A stretch of 64,000 bases of DNA from Lysobacterales bacterium (lineage in GTDB: Bacteria > Pseudomonadota > Gammaproteobacteria > Xanthomonadales > SZUA-38), in the NCBI GenBank assembly GCA_028285525.1, contig JANQOZ010000090.1, positions 1 to 64,000 of the forward strand, given 5' to 3'. The position numbers and the translations under genes were made by a program. The notes below the pieces were generated by a model. It was not told the DNA's origin. It saw only the letters and a program-made list of their open reading frames with translations, and did no database searches. Shown here piece after piece: positions 45,162-58,607 of the stretch. The stretch's first letter is position 1, and each line of letters starts with the position of its first letter.

Positions 45162-46823
45162 TTGAAACCCTGGCTATCCAACTACACCGAAGGCGTACCG
45201 GAATTCATCGACATCAGCGAGTTCGACTCCATCGTGGACGTGCTCGAACAGACTGTCGCAAGGTTTGCCGATCGCCCGGCGTACAGCAACATGGGCAAGA
45301 CGCTGAGCTACCGGGATCTGGACCGACTCAGCACGCAGTTCGGCGCCTACCTGAAGCACGAGCTCGGCCTACAGGCCGGCGATCGGATGGCGATCATGAT
45401 GCCGAATCTGCTTCAGTACCCTGTGGTGCTGTTTGGGGCGCTCCGGGCCGGATTGACGGTGGTCAACACCAATCCCCTCTACACCGCCCGTGAGCTCAAG
45501 CACCAGCTCAATGATTCCGGCGCCGTGGCGGTGCTGGCGCTGGAGAATTTTGCGGCCACGCTGGAGAAGGTGCTGCCCGAAACGGGCGTCAAGCATGTGT
45601 TGCTGACCGCTCTGGGGGACAGCCTGGATTTCCCCAAGCGTCAAATAACCAATTTTGTCGTCCGCAAGGTCAAGAAACTGGTCCCGGCCCACGGCATTGG
45701 CACCGCAACATGGTTCAACGACGCGCTGGCCAAAGGTCAGCGTCACTCGCTGGCCAAGGCTGAGCTCGATCACAACAGCCTGGCGTTTCTCCAGTACACC
45801 GGCGGCACCACGGGCTTGGCGAAAGGCGCCATGCTTTCCCATGGGAACATCGTTGCGAACATGCAGCAGTCCTCAGCCTGGGTTGGAACGGCCATCGAAC
45901 CGGGGCAAGAAGTCATTATTACCGCGCTGCCGCTGTATCACATCTTCGCGCTTACATCGAACTGCCTGGTGTACATGAAGTTTGGCGCCCACAACCACCT
46001 GATCACCAATCCGCGGGATATGGACGGCTTTGTCGATGAGCTCGCCAAGATCCCGTTCACCACGCTGACCGGCGTCAACACCCTGTTCAACAGCCTCCTC
46101 AATCACCCGCGTTTTTCGGACCTGAACTTCTCAACCCTGAAGGTGACCCTCGGCGGCGGCATGGCGGTTCAGCGGGCGGTCGCCGAACGCTGGAAAGAGG
46201 TAACGGGCTGCCCCCTGGTGGAAGCGTACGGCCTGACCGAGACCTCGCCTGGCGCGTGCATCAACCCCGTCCACATGCAGGAATACAACGGCTATATCGG
46301 CCTGCCGATCTCGTCGACCGAAGCGGTCATCAAAGACGAGGACGGCAACGATCTGCCCCCCGGCGAGTCGGGCGAGCTGTGTATCAAAGGTCCGCAGGTC
46401 ATGCAGGGATACTGGCAGCGGCCGGAGGAAACGGCCAAGGTCATGACCGACGACGGCTACCTTCGCACCGGGGACATGGCGGTCATGACCGAAGACGGGT
46501 TCTTCAAGATCGTCGACCGCAAGAAGGACATGATCCTGGTCTCGGGCTTCAACGTTTACCCCAACGAGATTGAGGACGTAGTCGCCGCCCATCCCGGCGT
46601 CGTCGAGGTGGCGGCCATCGGTCAGCCCGACGAGAAGTCGGGCGAGGTGGTCAAGATCTGTGTGGTCAAGAAAGATCCCGAGTTGACGGAAAAGGCCCTG
46701 CGCGACTACTGCAAGGAACATCTGACCGGCTACAAGGTCCCGCGGGTGGTGGTCTTTATGGACGAACTGCCGAAAACCAACGTCGGCAAGATCCTGCGCC
46801 GCGAGCTGCGCGATAATCAGTAG
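45162..46823 (+). CDS. fadD: Long-chain-fatty-acid--CoA ligase
   Basis: Activates free fatty acids to acyl-CoA with ATP. 553 aa, typical length. The AMP-binding P-loop reads LQYTGGTTGLAKGAMLSHGN (about residue 211-230); the fatty-acyl-CoA signature is DGYLRTGDMAVMTEDGFFKIVDRKKDMI region, and the conserved lysine lies in LPKTNVGKILRRELR. The start is TTG at 45162 (MKPWLSNY after re-reading TTG as Met); the ribosome-binding site is weak. It is divergent from the bactofilin gene (172 bp). Its product is the substrate of the acyl-CoA reductase and ligand of ACBP encoded 25 kb away. Confidence 0.92.
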   Translation: MKPWLSNYTEGVPEFIDISEFDSIVDVLEQTVARFADRPAYSNMGKTLSYRDLDRLSTQFGAYLKHELGLQAGDRMAIMMPNLLQYPVVLFGALRAGLTVVNTNPLYTARELKHQLNDSGAVAVLALENFAATLEKVLPETGVKHVLLTALGDSLDFPKRQITNFVVRKVKKLVPAHGIGTATWFNDALAKGQRHSLAKAELDHNSLAFLQYTGGTTGLAKGAMLSHGNIVANMQQSSAWVGTAIEPGQEVIITALPLYHIFALTSNCLVYMKFGAHNHLITNPRDMDGFVDELAKIPFTTLTGVNTLFNSLLNHPRFSDLNFSTLKVTLGGGMAVQRAVAERWKEVTGCPLVEAYGLTETSPGACINPVHMQEYNGYIGLPISSTEAVIKDEDGNDLPPGESGELCIKGPQVMQGYWQRPEETAKVMTDDGYLRTGDMAVMTEDGFFKIVDRKKDMILVSGFNVYPNEIEDVVAAHPGVVEVAAIGQPDEKSGEVVKICVVKKDPELTEKALRDYCKEHLTGYKVPRVVVFMDELPKTNVGKILRRELRDNQ

Positions 46824-46826
46824 GCG

Positions 46827-47177
46827 TTACTCGACGCTGCGCTCGGCGTCGAGGGCGTCGGCGTATTCGCCCAGCAGCGTCCACAGGGGCACCTCGCTTT
46901 CCGGCGGAATGTGGGAGAACTCGAGGCCGACGTTCTCCTGGTCGTAGCGGACAACCTTGCCGAATAGGGCGATCGTCTTCTGCTCGGCGAGCAGCAGCTC
47001 GACGCTCATCTCGTCGCCGAGGGATCCTTCCCAGCCCTCCGGTCGGCGCATCAGCAGCCCGCTGGCGGAGATATCGACGATCTCGCTATCCCACAGCTCA
47101 CCCTGACGCAGCACAACCACCTCCGCGCGGAGACTCATGCGGCGATAGCGGGTGCCGATGTCTTTCTGTTTGAGCAT
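46827..47177 (-). CDS. PilZ-domain protein
   Basis: 116 aa single-domain protein, probably a cyclic-di-GMP receptor. The RxxxR-like stretch RYRRMSLRAEV (residues about 10-20) and DISASGLLMR (about 37-46, DxSxxG) are the two ligand motifs. It overlaps nothing but ends 3 bp from the convergent fadD stop. It lies 22 bp after dinB, so it may be the last gene of the prfB-lysS-dinB unit. Confidence 0.85.
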   Translation of the reverse strand: MLKQKDIGTRYRRMSLRAEVVVLRQGELWDSEIVDISASGLLMRRPEGWEGSLGDEMSVELLLAEQKTIALFGKVVRYDQENVGLEFSHIPPESEVPLWTLLGEYADALDAERSVE

Positions 47178-47199
47178 GACTCGTCAGTATACCCGTTGA

Positions 47200-48402
47200 C
47201 TACTCATCTTGGTCTTTGGCCGGCGGCTTGACCAGCGTCGCCGGTTTGAGTCCAGCGTCTTGAAAACGCTCGCTGATCCGGTCTTTCAGCTTGTCGATGG
47301 TTGCCGCCTCGCTTGGACCGAACAGATCGTCCTGGCGCTGGCTTTCCTTTAGCTGACTCACACCCACACCCAGCAGGCGAATCGCGCAGTCCGGGTGGCG
47401 ACGCCACCACCGTTTGAACAGTCCGCGGGCCGCGCGGCTGATGCTTTGATCGTCGTCGACCGCCGTGTGCAGCGAAAGCTGGCGGCTGAGCGTGGTGAAA
47501 TCCGACAGGCGAATCTTGACCCGGACGACCTGCCCGCAGATGCCCTTGCGCCGCAGCCGCGCGCCAACCGCCGCGGCGAGGCTCAGGAGCTGTCGATCAC
47601 AGGCTTCGAATTCGGTCAGATCGGTGCCGTAGGTTTGCTCATGGCTGACCGACTTGTCCTCGCGGTCCGGCACCACCGGCCGCTCATCGAGCCCCTGCGC
47701 CAGTTCGCTCAGGCGGTCAGCGTGTCTACCCAGCAGCGACCGAAGGCGCCCGTCCGGCTGCCGCCGCAGGTCACCGATGGTCGTGACTCCAATGGTCTCG
47801 AGTCGCTCGGCGGCCTTTTTGCCCACGCCCCAGATTCTCCTGACCGGCAGCGGGTCAAGGAACGGCTGCGGCGGATGGGGCACCACCGTTAAGCCATCGG
47901 GCTTGTCGAGGTCCGAAGCGACCTTCGCCAGGAACTTGTTGCTGGCGACGCCGACCGAGGCGGTCAGGTTGAGCGTTTCCTCTATTGCCCGCCGGATCTT
48001 GGTGGCGATGTCTGTTCCGCTTCCGTGGAGCTTTTTGCTGGCGGTCACGTCGAGGAACGCTTCGTCGAGCGACAGGGCTTCGACGAGCGGCGTGTAGCGG
48101 TGAAAGACCTCAAACACCTGGCGCGAAACCTCGGCGTAGACCCCCATCCGGTTTGGCACAATCAGGAGGTCCGCGCACAGCCGACGGGCCCGCGATACCG
48201 GCATCGCCGAGTGGATGCCGAAGCGACGCGCCTCGTAGCTTGCGGCAGCCACCACACCCCGCGCGCCGGCCCCGCCGACCACCAGCGGTTTGCCTCGCAG
48301 CTCGGGGTTGTCGCGCTGTTCAACCGACGCGTAAAACGCATCCATGTCCACGTGGAGAATGGTGCGCAGCGCGGTCACGGGATCAGCAGCCGTCGTCGCC
48401 AC
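47200..48402 (-). CDS. dinB: DNA polymerase IV
   Basis: Y-family translesion polymerase, 400 aa. Catalytic metal site ILHVDMDAFYASVEQ, then LRGKPLVVGG and YEARRFGIHSAMP; the second acidic pair is in LVEALSLDEAFLD. The thumb and little-finger parts follow (IWGVGKKAAERLE; YGTDLTEFEACD). The start is GTG at 48402; a second GTG at 48378 is possible. A small stem CCGCC/GGCGG (48402-48416) covers the start region just after the lysS stop, which may dampen initiation. No LexA-type box was recognised upstream. Confidence 0.93.
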   Translation of the reverse strand: MATTAADPVTALRTILHVDMDAFYASVEQRDNPELRGKPLVVGGAGARGVVAAASYEARRFGIHSAMPVSRARRLCADLLIVPNRMGVYAEVSRQVFEVFHRYTPLVEALSLDEAFLDVTASKKLHGSGTDIATKIRRAIEETLNLTASVGVASNKFLAKVASDLDKPDGLTVVPHPPQPFLDPLPVRRIWGVGKKAAERLETIGVTTIGDLRRQPDGRLRSLLGRHADRLSELAQGLDERPVVPDREDKSVSHEQTYGTDLTEFEACDRQLLSLAAAVGARLRRKGICGQVVRVKIRLSDFTTLSRQLSLHTAVDDDQSISRAARGLFKRWWRRHPDCAIRLLGVGVSQLKESQRQDDLFGPSEAATIDKLKDRISERFQDAGLKPATLVKPPAKDQDE

Positions 48403-48423
48403 CGCCGCGATGGCGGCTGCGCG

Positions 48424-49938
48424 TCACTGAATTTTCTCCGGGCGCATGTAGGGAAACAGCAGGACATCCCGGATCGACGCTGAGTCGGTCAGCAGCATCA
48501 CCAGCCGATCGATGCCGATCCCCTCCCCCGCCGCCGGCGGCATGCCGTATTCCAGGGCACGGACGTAGTCGGCGTCGTACTGCATCGCCTCCTCGTCACC
48601 CGCTTCGCTGTTGGCCACCTGCTGCTGAAAGCGCCGCGCCTGGTCCTCCGGGTCATTGAGCTCAGAGAAGCCGTTGGCGATCTCCCGGCCGGCGATGATC
48701 AGCTCGAAGCGATCCGTCAGCTCCGGATCGCTGTCGCTGCAGCGAGAGAGCGGAGACACCTCGGTCGGGTAGTCGGTGATGAAGGTCGGCTGGATCAGGT
48801 TGCCCTCAACCGTTTTTTCATAGATCTCGATCTGCAGCTTGCCCCAGCCCCAGGTGTCCTCGACGGGGATTTGCAGACGCTCCGCGTGCCGGCGCAGCGC
48901 CGCGACGTCGCGGAGCTCGTTCTCCTGAATGTCCGAGTTGTAGTCGAGCACCGCCTGCGCGACCGACAGCCGGGTAAACGGCTGGCCAAAGTCCAGCGCC
49001 TGATCCTGATAGAACAGCGAGGTTTGCCCCAGCACGTGCTCAGCCAGACCCCGAAGCAGCGCCTCGGTGAGGTCCATCAGATCGTGGTAGGTCGCGTAGG
49101 CCCAGTAGAACTCCAGCATCGTGAACTCGGGGTTATGCCGGGTAGAGACCCCCTCGTTTCGAAAGTTCCGGTTGATCTCGAACACGCGCTCGAAGCCACC
49201 GACCGTCAGGCGCTTCAGGTAAAGCTCCGGTGCGACGCGTAGATAGAGGTCCAAATCCAGGGCGTTGTGGTGCGTGGTAAACGGCTTCGCTGCGGCCCCG
49301 CCGGCGATGTAGTGCATCATCGGCGTTTCCACCTCGAGGAACTCGCGCGCCTCGAAGAATTCCCGGATATATTTCACAATGGCCGTGCGCTGACGAAACA
49401 CCGCGCGAGATTTTTCGTTGACGATCAGGTCGACATAGCGCTGCCGATAGCGCATCTCCTGATCGGTCAGGCCGTGAAACTTCTCCGGCAGCGGCCGCAG
49501 GCATTTGCTGAGCAACTTCAGCTCGCTGACCGCCACCGACAGCTCACCCTTGTCCGTGCGATACATCACGCCGGACATGCCAACCACGTCGCCGAGGTCC
49601 CAGCGCTTGAACTGCGCGTACACGCCCTCCGGCAGCCCGTCGCGCTGCAGGAATAGCTGCAAATCACCCGACCCGTCGCGCAGCGTGGCGAAGCTGGCTT
49701 TGCCCATCACCCGCCGGGCCATCAGCCGGCCGGCGAGGCTGACCTCAAACGCGCCCTCTTCGAGCGCCTCCTTGGTGTGCTCACCGAACCGTTCTCGAAG
49801 CTCGCTGCACCGATTGGCCGGCGTGAATCCGTTCGGATAGGCAATGCCTGCCTCGCGAAGCTCCGCGAGCTTCTGTCGCCGCTCGGCGATCAGCCTGTTT
49901 TCGTCTTCGGGTTGCTGCTTGCTGGAATCGTCGCTCAT
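48424..49938 (-). CDS. lysS: Lysyl-tRNA synthetase (class II)
   Basis: 504 aa. N-terminal OB-fold anticodon-binding domain (about 60-165; [21 protein letters not shown]) and class II catalytic core: motif 1 near [16 protein letters not shown], motif 2 [24 protein letters not shown], motif 3 [12 protein letters not shown]. The start overlaps the prfB stop as ATGA; prfB-lysS is a common pair. Confidence 0.97.
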   Translation of the reverse strand: MSDDSSKQQPEDENRLIAERRQKLAELREAGIAYPNGFTPANRCSELRERFGEHTKEALEEGAFEVSLAGRLMARRVMGKASFATLRDGSGDLQLFLQRDGLPEGVYAQFKRWDLGDVVGMSGVMYRTDKGELSVAVSELKLLSKCLRPLPEKFHGLTDQEMRYRQRYVDLIVNEKSRAVFRQRTAIVKYIREFFEAREFLEVETPMMHYIAGGAAAKPFTTHHNALDLDLYLRVAPELYLKRLTVGGFERVFEINRNFRNEGVSTRHNPEFTMLEFYWAYATYHDLMDLTEALLRGLAEHVLGQTSLFYQDQALDFGQPFTRLSVAQAVLDYNSDIQENELRDVAALRRHAERLQIPVEDTWGWGKLQIEIYEKTVEGNLIQPTFITDYPTEVSPLSRCSDSDPELTDRFELIIAGREIANGFSELNDPEDQARRFQQQVANSEAGDEEAMQYDADYVRALEYGMPPAAGEGIGIDRLVMLLTDSASIRDVLLFPYMRPEKIQ

Positions 49939-51030
49939 AGTCCCTGCTTCAGGCTCGCTTCAATAAAGTTGTCCAGATCGCCGTCCAGCACCGCCTGCGT
50001 GTTGCCGGTTTCGTGGCCGGTCCGCAGATCTTTGATGCGGGACTGGTCCAGCACATAGGAGCGGATCTGGCTGCCCCAGCCGATGTCCGACTTGGCGTCT
50101 TCCGCTGCCTGCTGGTCCGCCTGCTGCTTCTGCATTTCCAGCTCAAACAGCCGGGCCTTGAGCTGCTTCATGGCCGTCGCCTTGTTCTTGTGCTGGCTGC
50201 GATCGTTCTGGCACTGCACCACAACGTTGGTCGGCAGGTGCGTGATCCGAACCGCGGACTCCGTCCGGTTTACGTGCTGCCCGCCCGCGCCGCTGGCGCG
50301 GTACACGTCGATTCGCAGGTCGGCCGGATTGATATCGATCTCGATCGAGTCATCGATCTCCGGTGACACGAAGACCGCGGCAAAAGAGGTGTGGCGCCGG
50401 TTGCCCGAATCGAAGGGCGACTTGCGAACCAGGCGGTGTACGCCGGTTTCGGTGCGCGCCCAGCCGAAGCAGTAGTCACCCTTGACGTGAATGGTGGCGC
50501 TCTTGATGCCGGCCACATCTCCGGCGGAACATTCGATGAGCTCCGTATCCCAGCCGTGACGCTCGCACCAGCGCAGGTACATGCGCAGGAGCATCTCTGC
50601 CCAGTCCTGCGCTTCGGTACCGCCGGACCCCGCCTGCACGTCGATAAACGCGTTGCCGGCGTCCATGTCGCCGGAGAACATCCGCTGGAATTCCAGTGCG
50701 GCGGTCGATTTTTCCAGCCGGGCCGCGTCCTGCTCAACGGCAGTGACGGTCTCTTCGTCGTCTTCAGCCTCAGCCATTTCGAGCAGATCAACCGCGTCGG
50801 CCACCCCCTGACTGATCTCGTCCAGCGTCTCGATGACGCCGCTCAGGCGGGAACGCTCCTGGCCGAGCTGCTGCGCGCGCTCGGGGTCGTTCCAGATCTC
50901 CGGGTTTTCCAGCTCCAGGTTGACTTCGTCCAGACGTTCGCGCTTTTCAGCGTAGTCAAAGATACCCCCTGAGCGCGGCCTCGCGCGTCGCAATATCGTC
51001 CAGTTGAGCTTTGAGCGGACCCAGTTCCAT
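49935..51030 (-). CDS. prfB: Peptide chain release factor 2, with programmed +1 frameshift
   Basis: Recognises UGA and UAA stop codons. The reading frame is in two parts: 24 codons from ATG 51030 to CTT (50961-50959), then an in-frame UGA (50958-50956), then a +1 shift continuing at GAC (50957). The full product is 364 aa, as in E. coli (365). The catalytic GGQ is in GAGGQHVNR, and the stop-codon SPF motif is in [10 protein letters not shown]. The frameshift lets RF2 control its own level. A ribosome-binding site AGGAT lies before 51030. A simple longest frame from 50993 would give a false N-terminus. Confidence 0.95.
50956..50971 (-). promoter_or_regulatory. Programmed +1 frameshift site of prfB
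   Basis: Reading on the minus strand, AGGGGG (internal Shine-Dalgarno) is followed by TAT CTT TGA C. CUU slips to UUU before the UGA stop, identical in order and spacing to the well-characterised E. coli site. Confidence 0.93.
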
Positions 51031-51122
51031 TGTCTTTATCCTGCGCGCCAAAAAGCCGCGTATTGTAGCAGAGCCAGGTGCCTGATTTCGCCGTCGGTTT
51101 AGGGGCTTACGGCGCCGGCCGC

Positions 51123-52838
51123 TCAGGCCGGCTGGAGGTGCCGAACGTTCAGCTGGAGCGACTGTCGGCCGCGGAATTCGTTCAGCTCCAGCGCAAACAC
51201 CAGGTGCAGCGCATGACCCAGATCGCGCACCTGGTCTGCGTCATAGCCGAACGCGATGGCCTCAACCTCAACACCGTCCAGCTTGACCCGCATCTTGCTG
51301 TGCCCGCGCCCGACGCCGCGCAGCGTCACCACGCTCACGGGATTGTCGAACTGGGGTTCCGCAAACCCCTGCCCCCAGGGCCCGCCGCTTGCCAGCGCCT
51401 GAGCCAGCTCGGCAGTGAGGTCACCAGCGCTCAGCGGGCCGTCGCTGCGTAGCGTCTGAGTGAGCTGGTCGGGCTCCAGACGCTGGGCCGCCACCGCCTC
51501 GAACGCGCGCTCGAACGCCGCCAGGCCGCTTTCGGGGAGCGTAAGACCTGCGGCCATCGCGTGGCCGCCAAACCGTCGGATCAGGCCGGGCTCGCGCGCA
51601 TCTACCTCGGCGATGGCGTCGCGGATATGAAAGCCCCGGATCGACCGCGCTGAGCCTTTCCATGCGTCAGCACCGGGCGCTTCGGGCGCAAAGGCCACCA
51701 CCGGGCGATGGTGGCGGTCCTTCAGCCGCGATGCCACCAAGCCAACGATGCCCTGATGCCAGTGGGCGTCGCGAAGACAAAGGGAAAACCGCTCGGACCA
51801 CCCCGGCGCCGCGGCGAGCCCGTCGGCCGCTGCCTGGGCCTGTGCCTGCATGTCGTCCTGCAGGTTTCGCCGCTCGCTGTTGAGGCTGTCGAGCTCGGCG
51901 GCCAGTTCCGCCGCGCGTGCCGGATCATCGGTGATCAAACATTCGATGCCTGCGGCCATGTCTTCCAGCCGACCCGCCGCGTTCAGCCTCGGCGCCAGCC
52001 CAAATCCCAGGTCCGCGGCCGTTGCACGACCGAGATCTCGCCCCGCCGCCTGCGCCAGCGCCGTAATGCCGGGCACGCAGCGCCCGGCGCGCATCCGCCG
52101 TAGGCCGTTCTCGACCAGAATCCGGTTGTTTGCATCTAGGTGAACCAGGTCCGCCACCGTCCCCAGCGCCACAAGATCCAGCCAGCGGCCCAGCTTGACC
52201 TCTCCTGCTCTGGCCACCCCGCGGCTGACCAGTTCAGCCCGCACCGCCGCCATCAGGTAGAACATCACGCCCACCCCAGCCAGATGTTTGGAGGGGAACT
52301 GATCGCCCGGCAGATTGGGATTGACTACGGCATTTGCTGCGGGGAGCGTAGGGCCCGGCAGGTGGTGGTCGGTAATAACCACCTTGATGCCCAGGTCCCG
52401 GGCGGCGGCAACGCCGGCGAGGCTGGCTACGCCGTTGTCGACCGTCACAATCAGGTCCGGAGCAAGGTCACGCAGGTGATCAACCAGGCTGGGCGTCAGC
52501 CCATAGCCGTCAGCAAACCGATTGGGAACGCGAAAATGCAAATCGGCGGCCCCAAGAGCGCTTAAGCCCCGCATGGCCAGGGCGCTGCCGGTGGCTCCGT
52601 CAGCGTCGAAGTCGCCGACGATCACAATCCGCTGGTCCTGGGTGATGGCGTCAGCCGTCAGGGATGCGGCCTCACTGAGACCACCGAGCATCTCCCGATG
52701 GTGAAGCCGACCCAGCCCGTGGTTGAGATCGTCGAGCCGATGGACCCCGCGAGCGAGATAAACACGCTCTAAAACCGGATGAAGTTTACCGCGTAGCTCG
52801 TTGTTTTCACGCGGTATTTCCCGTCGCCGAATGCGCAA
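51123..52838 (-). CDS. recJ: Single-stranded-DNA-specific exonuclease RecJ
   Basis: 5'-3' ssDNA exonuclease for recombination and mismatch repair, 571 aa. DHH-family motifs: DFDADGATGSALA (motif I, about residue 75), DNGVAS, TDHHLPG (the DHH motif, about 157), and in the DHHA1 half GGHAMAAGLTL (about 450). The start is TTG at 52838, one base past the greA stop, with no Shine-Dalgarno, so translation is probably coupled to greA. Gene order greA-recJ-prfB-lysS fits Xanthomonadales. Confidence 0.93.
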   Translation of the reverse strand: MRIRRREIPRENNELRGKLHPVLERVYLARGVHRLDDLNHGLGRLHHREMLGGLSEAASLTADAITQDQRIVIVGDFDADGATGSALAMRGLSALGAADLHFRVPNRFADGYGLTPSLVDHLRDLAPDLIVTVDNGVASLAGVAAARDLGIKVVITDHHLPGPTLPAANAVVNPNLPGDQFPSKHLAGVGVMFYLMAAVRAELVSRGVARAGEVKLGRWLDLVALGTVADLVHLDANNRILVENGLRRMRAGRCVPGITALAQAAGRDLGRATAADLGFGLAPRLNAAGRLEDMAAGIECLITDDPARAAELAAELDSLNSERRNLQDDMQAQAQAAADGLAAAPGWSERFSLCLRDAHWHQGIVGLVASRLKDRHHRPVVAFAPEAPGADAWKGSARSIRGFHIRDAIAEVDAREPGLIRRFGGHAMAAGLTLPESGLAAFERAFEAVAAQRLEPDQLTQTLRSDGPLSAGDLTAELAQALASGGPWGQGFAEPQFDNPVSVVTLRGVGRGHSKMRVKLDGVEVEAIAFGYDADQVRDLGHALHLVFALELNEFRGRQSLQLNVRHLQPA

Positions 52839-52839
52839 T

Positions 52840-53315
52840 TCAGGAGCTGTAGGAAACGCTCAGGATCTCGTATTCACGCTCACCGCCCGGCGCCACCACG
52901 TCCACAACGTCGCCTTCTTCTTTACCGATGAGCGCGCGGGCAATGGGTGAACTCACGGAGATGAGCTGTTTCTGGATATCGGCCTCGATATCGCCGACGA
53001 TCTGATACTTGAGCTGTTTACCCGACTCCAGGTCCTCAAGCTCCACCAGCGCACCAAAAACGACCCTGGCACCCGGGTTGAGCTTGGCGACATCAATGAC
53101 TTCGGCGTTCGACAGCGTCCGCTCAAGATCGGAAATGCGGCCCTCGATGAACCCCTGCTGCTCTTTAGCAGCGTGATACTCGGCGTTTTCCTTGAGGTCG
53201 CCGTGGGCCCTGGCCTCGGCAATTGCGTTGATCACGGCGGGGCGCTCTTCGGATTTCAGCCGGTCGAGCTCTTTGCGGAGGCGCTCGGCGCCTGCCTTGG
53301 TGACGGGTGGACGTC

Positions 53316-53319
<4 letters not shown>
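52840..53319 (-). CDS. greA: Transcription elongation factor GreA
   Basis: Rescues backtracked RNA polymerase by stimulating transcript cleavage. 159 aa. The coiled-coil N-domain tip has the conserved acidic pair in [17 protein letters not shown] (D-L-KE region, about residue 40-56); the C-terminal FKBP-like domain has [14 protein letters not shown]. The start overlaps the carB stop by 4 bp (ATGA). Confidence 0.96.
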
Positions 53320-56529
<3,210 letters not shown>

Positions 56530-56537
<8 letters not shown>

Positions 56538-57669
56538 GAGCGTGCTCCTTCATCATGACGATGAACTCGTCGAACAGCGAGCGAATGTCGTGGGGTCCGG
56601 GGCTGGCCTCGGGGTGACCCTGAAAGCCGAACGCCGGGCAGTCGTTGTGCCGGATGCCCTGCAGCGACTGATCGAACAGCGATCGGTGCGTCGCCGTCAG
56701 ATGATCGGGCAACGACTCCTCGTCCACCGCGAAGCCGTGGTTCTGGCTGGTGATGAACACTCGGCCGGTTGCCACCTCGCAAACCGGATGGTTGGCCCCA
56801 TGATGGCCGAACTTCATCTTGACGGTCTTCGCCCCGCTCGCCAGCGCTAGCAGCTGATGGCCCAGGCAGATGCCGAAGACCGGCACCTTCTGGGCCAGAA
56901 ACGTCTTGATGGCGTTGATGGCGTACCCGCACGGCTCAGGATCGCCGGGTCCGTTGGACAGAAATACGCCGTCAGGCTTGAGGGCCAGCACCTCGTCTGC
57001 CGGCGTCTCGGCGGGCACCACGGTCAGCTCACAGCCGCGGTCGGCCAGCAGCCGCAGAATATTGCGCTTCACCCCAAAATCGTAAGCCACCACCCGGAAC
57101 TCGGCAGGCCCGGCCGCCCGAAACGCGTTGGCCTCCAGGTCAAAGCTGCCTTCGTTGAAACCGTAGCGCTCCGCGGTGGTCACTACCCGCGCGAGATCCA
57201 TCCCTTTCAGGCCGGGAAAGCTGCGGGCCTTTTCGACCAGCGCGTCCGGATCGAGGTCCTCGCCGACGCCGATACAGCCGTTCTGAGCGCCGCCGTCCCG
57301 CAGCAGGCGGGTCAGGTGGCGGGTGTCGATGTCCCAAATGCCGCGGATCTGCTCATCGAGCATGTACTGGCTGAGGTCCGACTCGCTGCGCCAGCTGCTG
57401 GCCCGCAGCGGCAGATCACGGATGATCAGGCCGGCGGCGGCAGGCACGACGCTCTCGCGGTCGGCGCTGTTGCAGCCTGTGTTTCCGACGTGGGGACACG
57501 TGAGCGTCACAAGCTGCCGACTGTAGGACGGATCAGTCAGAATTTCCTGATAGCCCGTCATGGCGGTGTTGAACACCACCTCGCCGTCGCTGACGCCGTC
57601 GGGCCCTAGACCCCGGCCGTGAAAAACGGCGCCGTCAGCCAGCGCGAGGACTGCGGGACGGGAACTCAT
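56530..57669 (-). CDS. carA: Carbamoyl-phosphate synthase small chain (glutamine amidotransferase)
   Basis: Releases ammonia from glutamine for CarB. 379 aa. The N-terminal domain has [21 protein letters not shown]; the class I amidotransferase domain has nucleophile Cys in [17 protein letters not shown] (about residue 269) and the His/Glu in [11 protein letters not shown]. No clear ribosome-binding site precedes the ATG at 57669. The 127-bp gap to dapB (57670-57796) holds no convincing ArgR box or promoter. Confidence 0.96.
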
Positions 57670-57796
57670 AAAAGGGGCGAAAAACAGGCCGGAGCGCGAC
57701 GGCAGGCCGAGTCAGAACGGAGCAAATAAGGCGTCTTCACGGGCGTGGAAGTTTACGCAAGCACGGAGCTGGCGTCTATCGCCAAAGGTGAGATTT

Positions 57797-58603
57797 TTAC
57801 GGGAGTACAGCCTGGCCGTAGACGTTTGTCAGGTCGTACCGCCCAGGCGGTTGCTTTACGATCCAGCGGGCCGCCGCCAGCGCGCCGTCGACGAAGGCTG
57901 CACGCGACCCCGCGCGGTGGGTCAGCTCCAGGCGCTCATGCTCCAGCGCCACGTGGACCGTATGATCTCCAACCACCTCGCCGCCGCGCAGGCCCACAAC
58001 GCCGATCTCGCCCGGCTGCCGGCTCGCGTCGGCTCCGTGGCGCTCGGTCTGGACAGCTGCGGCGTTTTGACCGCGTGCGTCGGCGATGGCCTGGGCCAAG
58101 GCCAGGGCCGTGCCTGATGGTGAGTCCTTCTTATGCCGGTGATGCATCTCGACAATTTCCACGTCCGCCTGCTCCCCGAGAGCCTTAGCCACCTCACGGC
58201 AAAGCCGCGTGAGCAGGGCGATGCCCGGGCTCATGTTGGCCGACCAGAGAACAGGGATCTCGGAAGCCGCTTCGCTGAGCGCCAGCTGCTGAGCGTTATT
58301 GAGCGCGGTGGTACCCGAAACGACGGGAATCTTGCGCTCCGCACACTGAGGAAGCCAGTATTCGAGCACCTGCGCATTGGAAAAGTCGATGAGAACGTCG
58401 GCGTTGCTGAGCGTTGAGCCGGCAACCACGTTGATCGTCCCCAGCCCCGCCAGATCACCGATGTCCCGCCCGTAGATATCGCTCTCGCGCCGCACCAGGG
58501 CGCAGCTCAGGGCGAGATCTTCAGCTTCATGGATACGGGTGATGGTCTGCAGGCCCATGCGCCCTGCGGCACCCAAAACGGCAATCGAGAGAGCGCCGGA
58601 CAC
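57797..58603 (-). CDS. dapB: 4-hydroxy-tetrahydrodipicolinate reductase
   Basis: Lysine/diaminopimelate pathway enzyme, 268 aa. NAD(P) loop VLGAAGRMGLQT at residue about 9; DFSNAQVLEYWLPQC; the substrate motif EMHHRHKKDSPSGTAL at about 153; and VGLRGGEVVGDHTV. GTG at 58603 is the start (no ATG fits), 4 bp after the dnaJ stop, without a good Shine-Dalgarno. Confidence 0.95.
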   Translation of the reverse strand: MSGALSIAVLGAAGRMGLQTITRIHEAEDLALSCALVRRESDIYGRDIGDLAGLGTINVVAGSTLSNADVLIDFSNAQVLEYWLPQCAERKIPVVSGTTALNNAQQLALSEAASEIPVLWSANMSPGIALLTRLCREVAKALGEQADVEIVEMHHRHKKDSPSGTALALAQAIADARGQNAAAVQTERHGADASRQPGEIGVVGLRGGEVVGDHTVHVALEHERLELTHRAGSRAAFVDGALAAARWIVKQPPGRYDLTNVYGQAVLP

Positions 58604-58607
58604 GATA

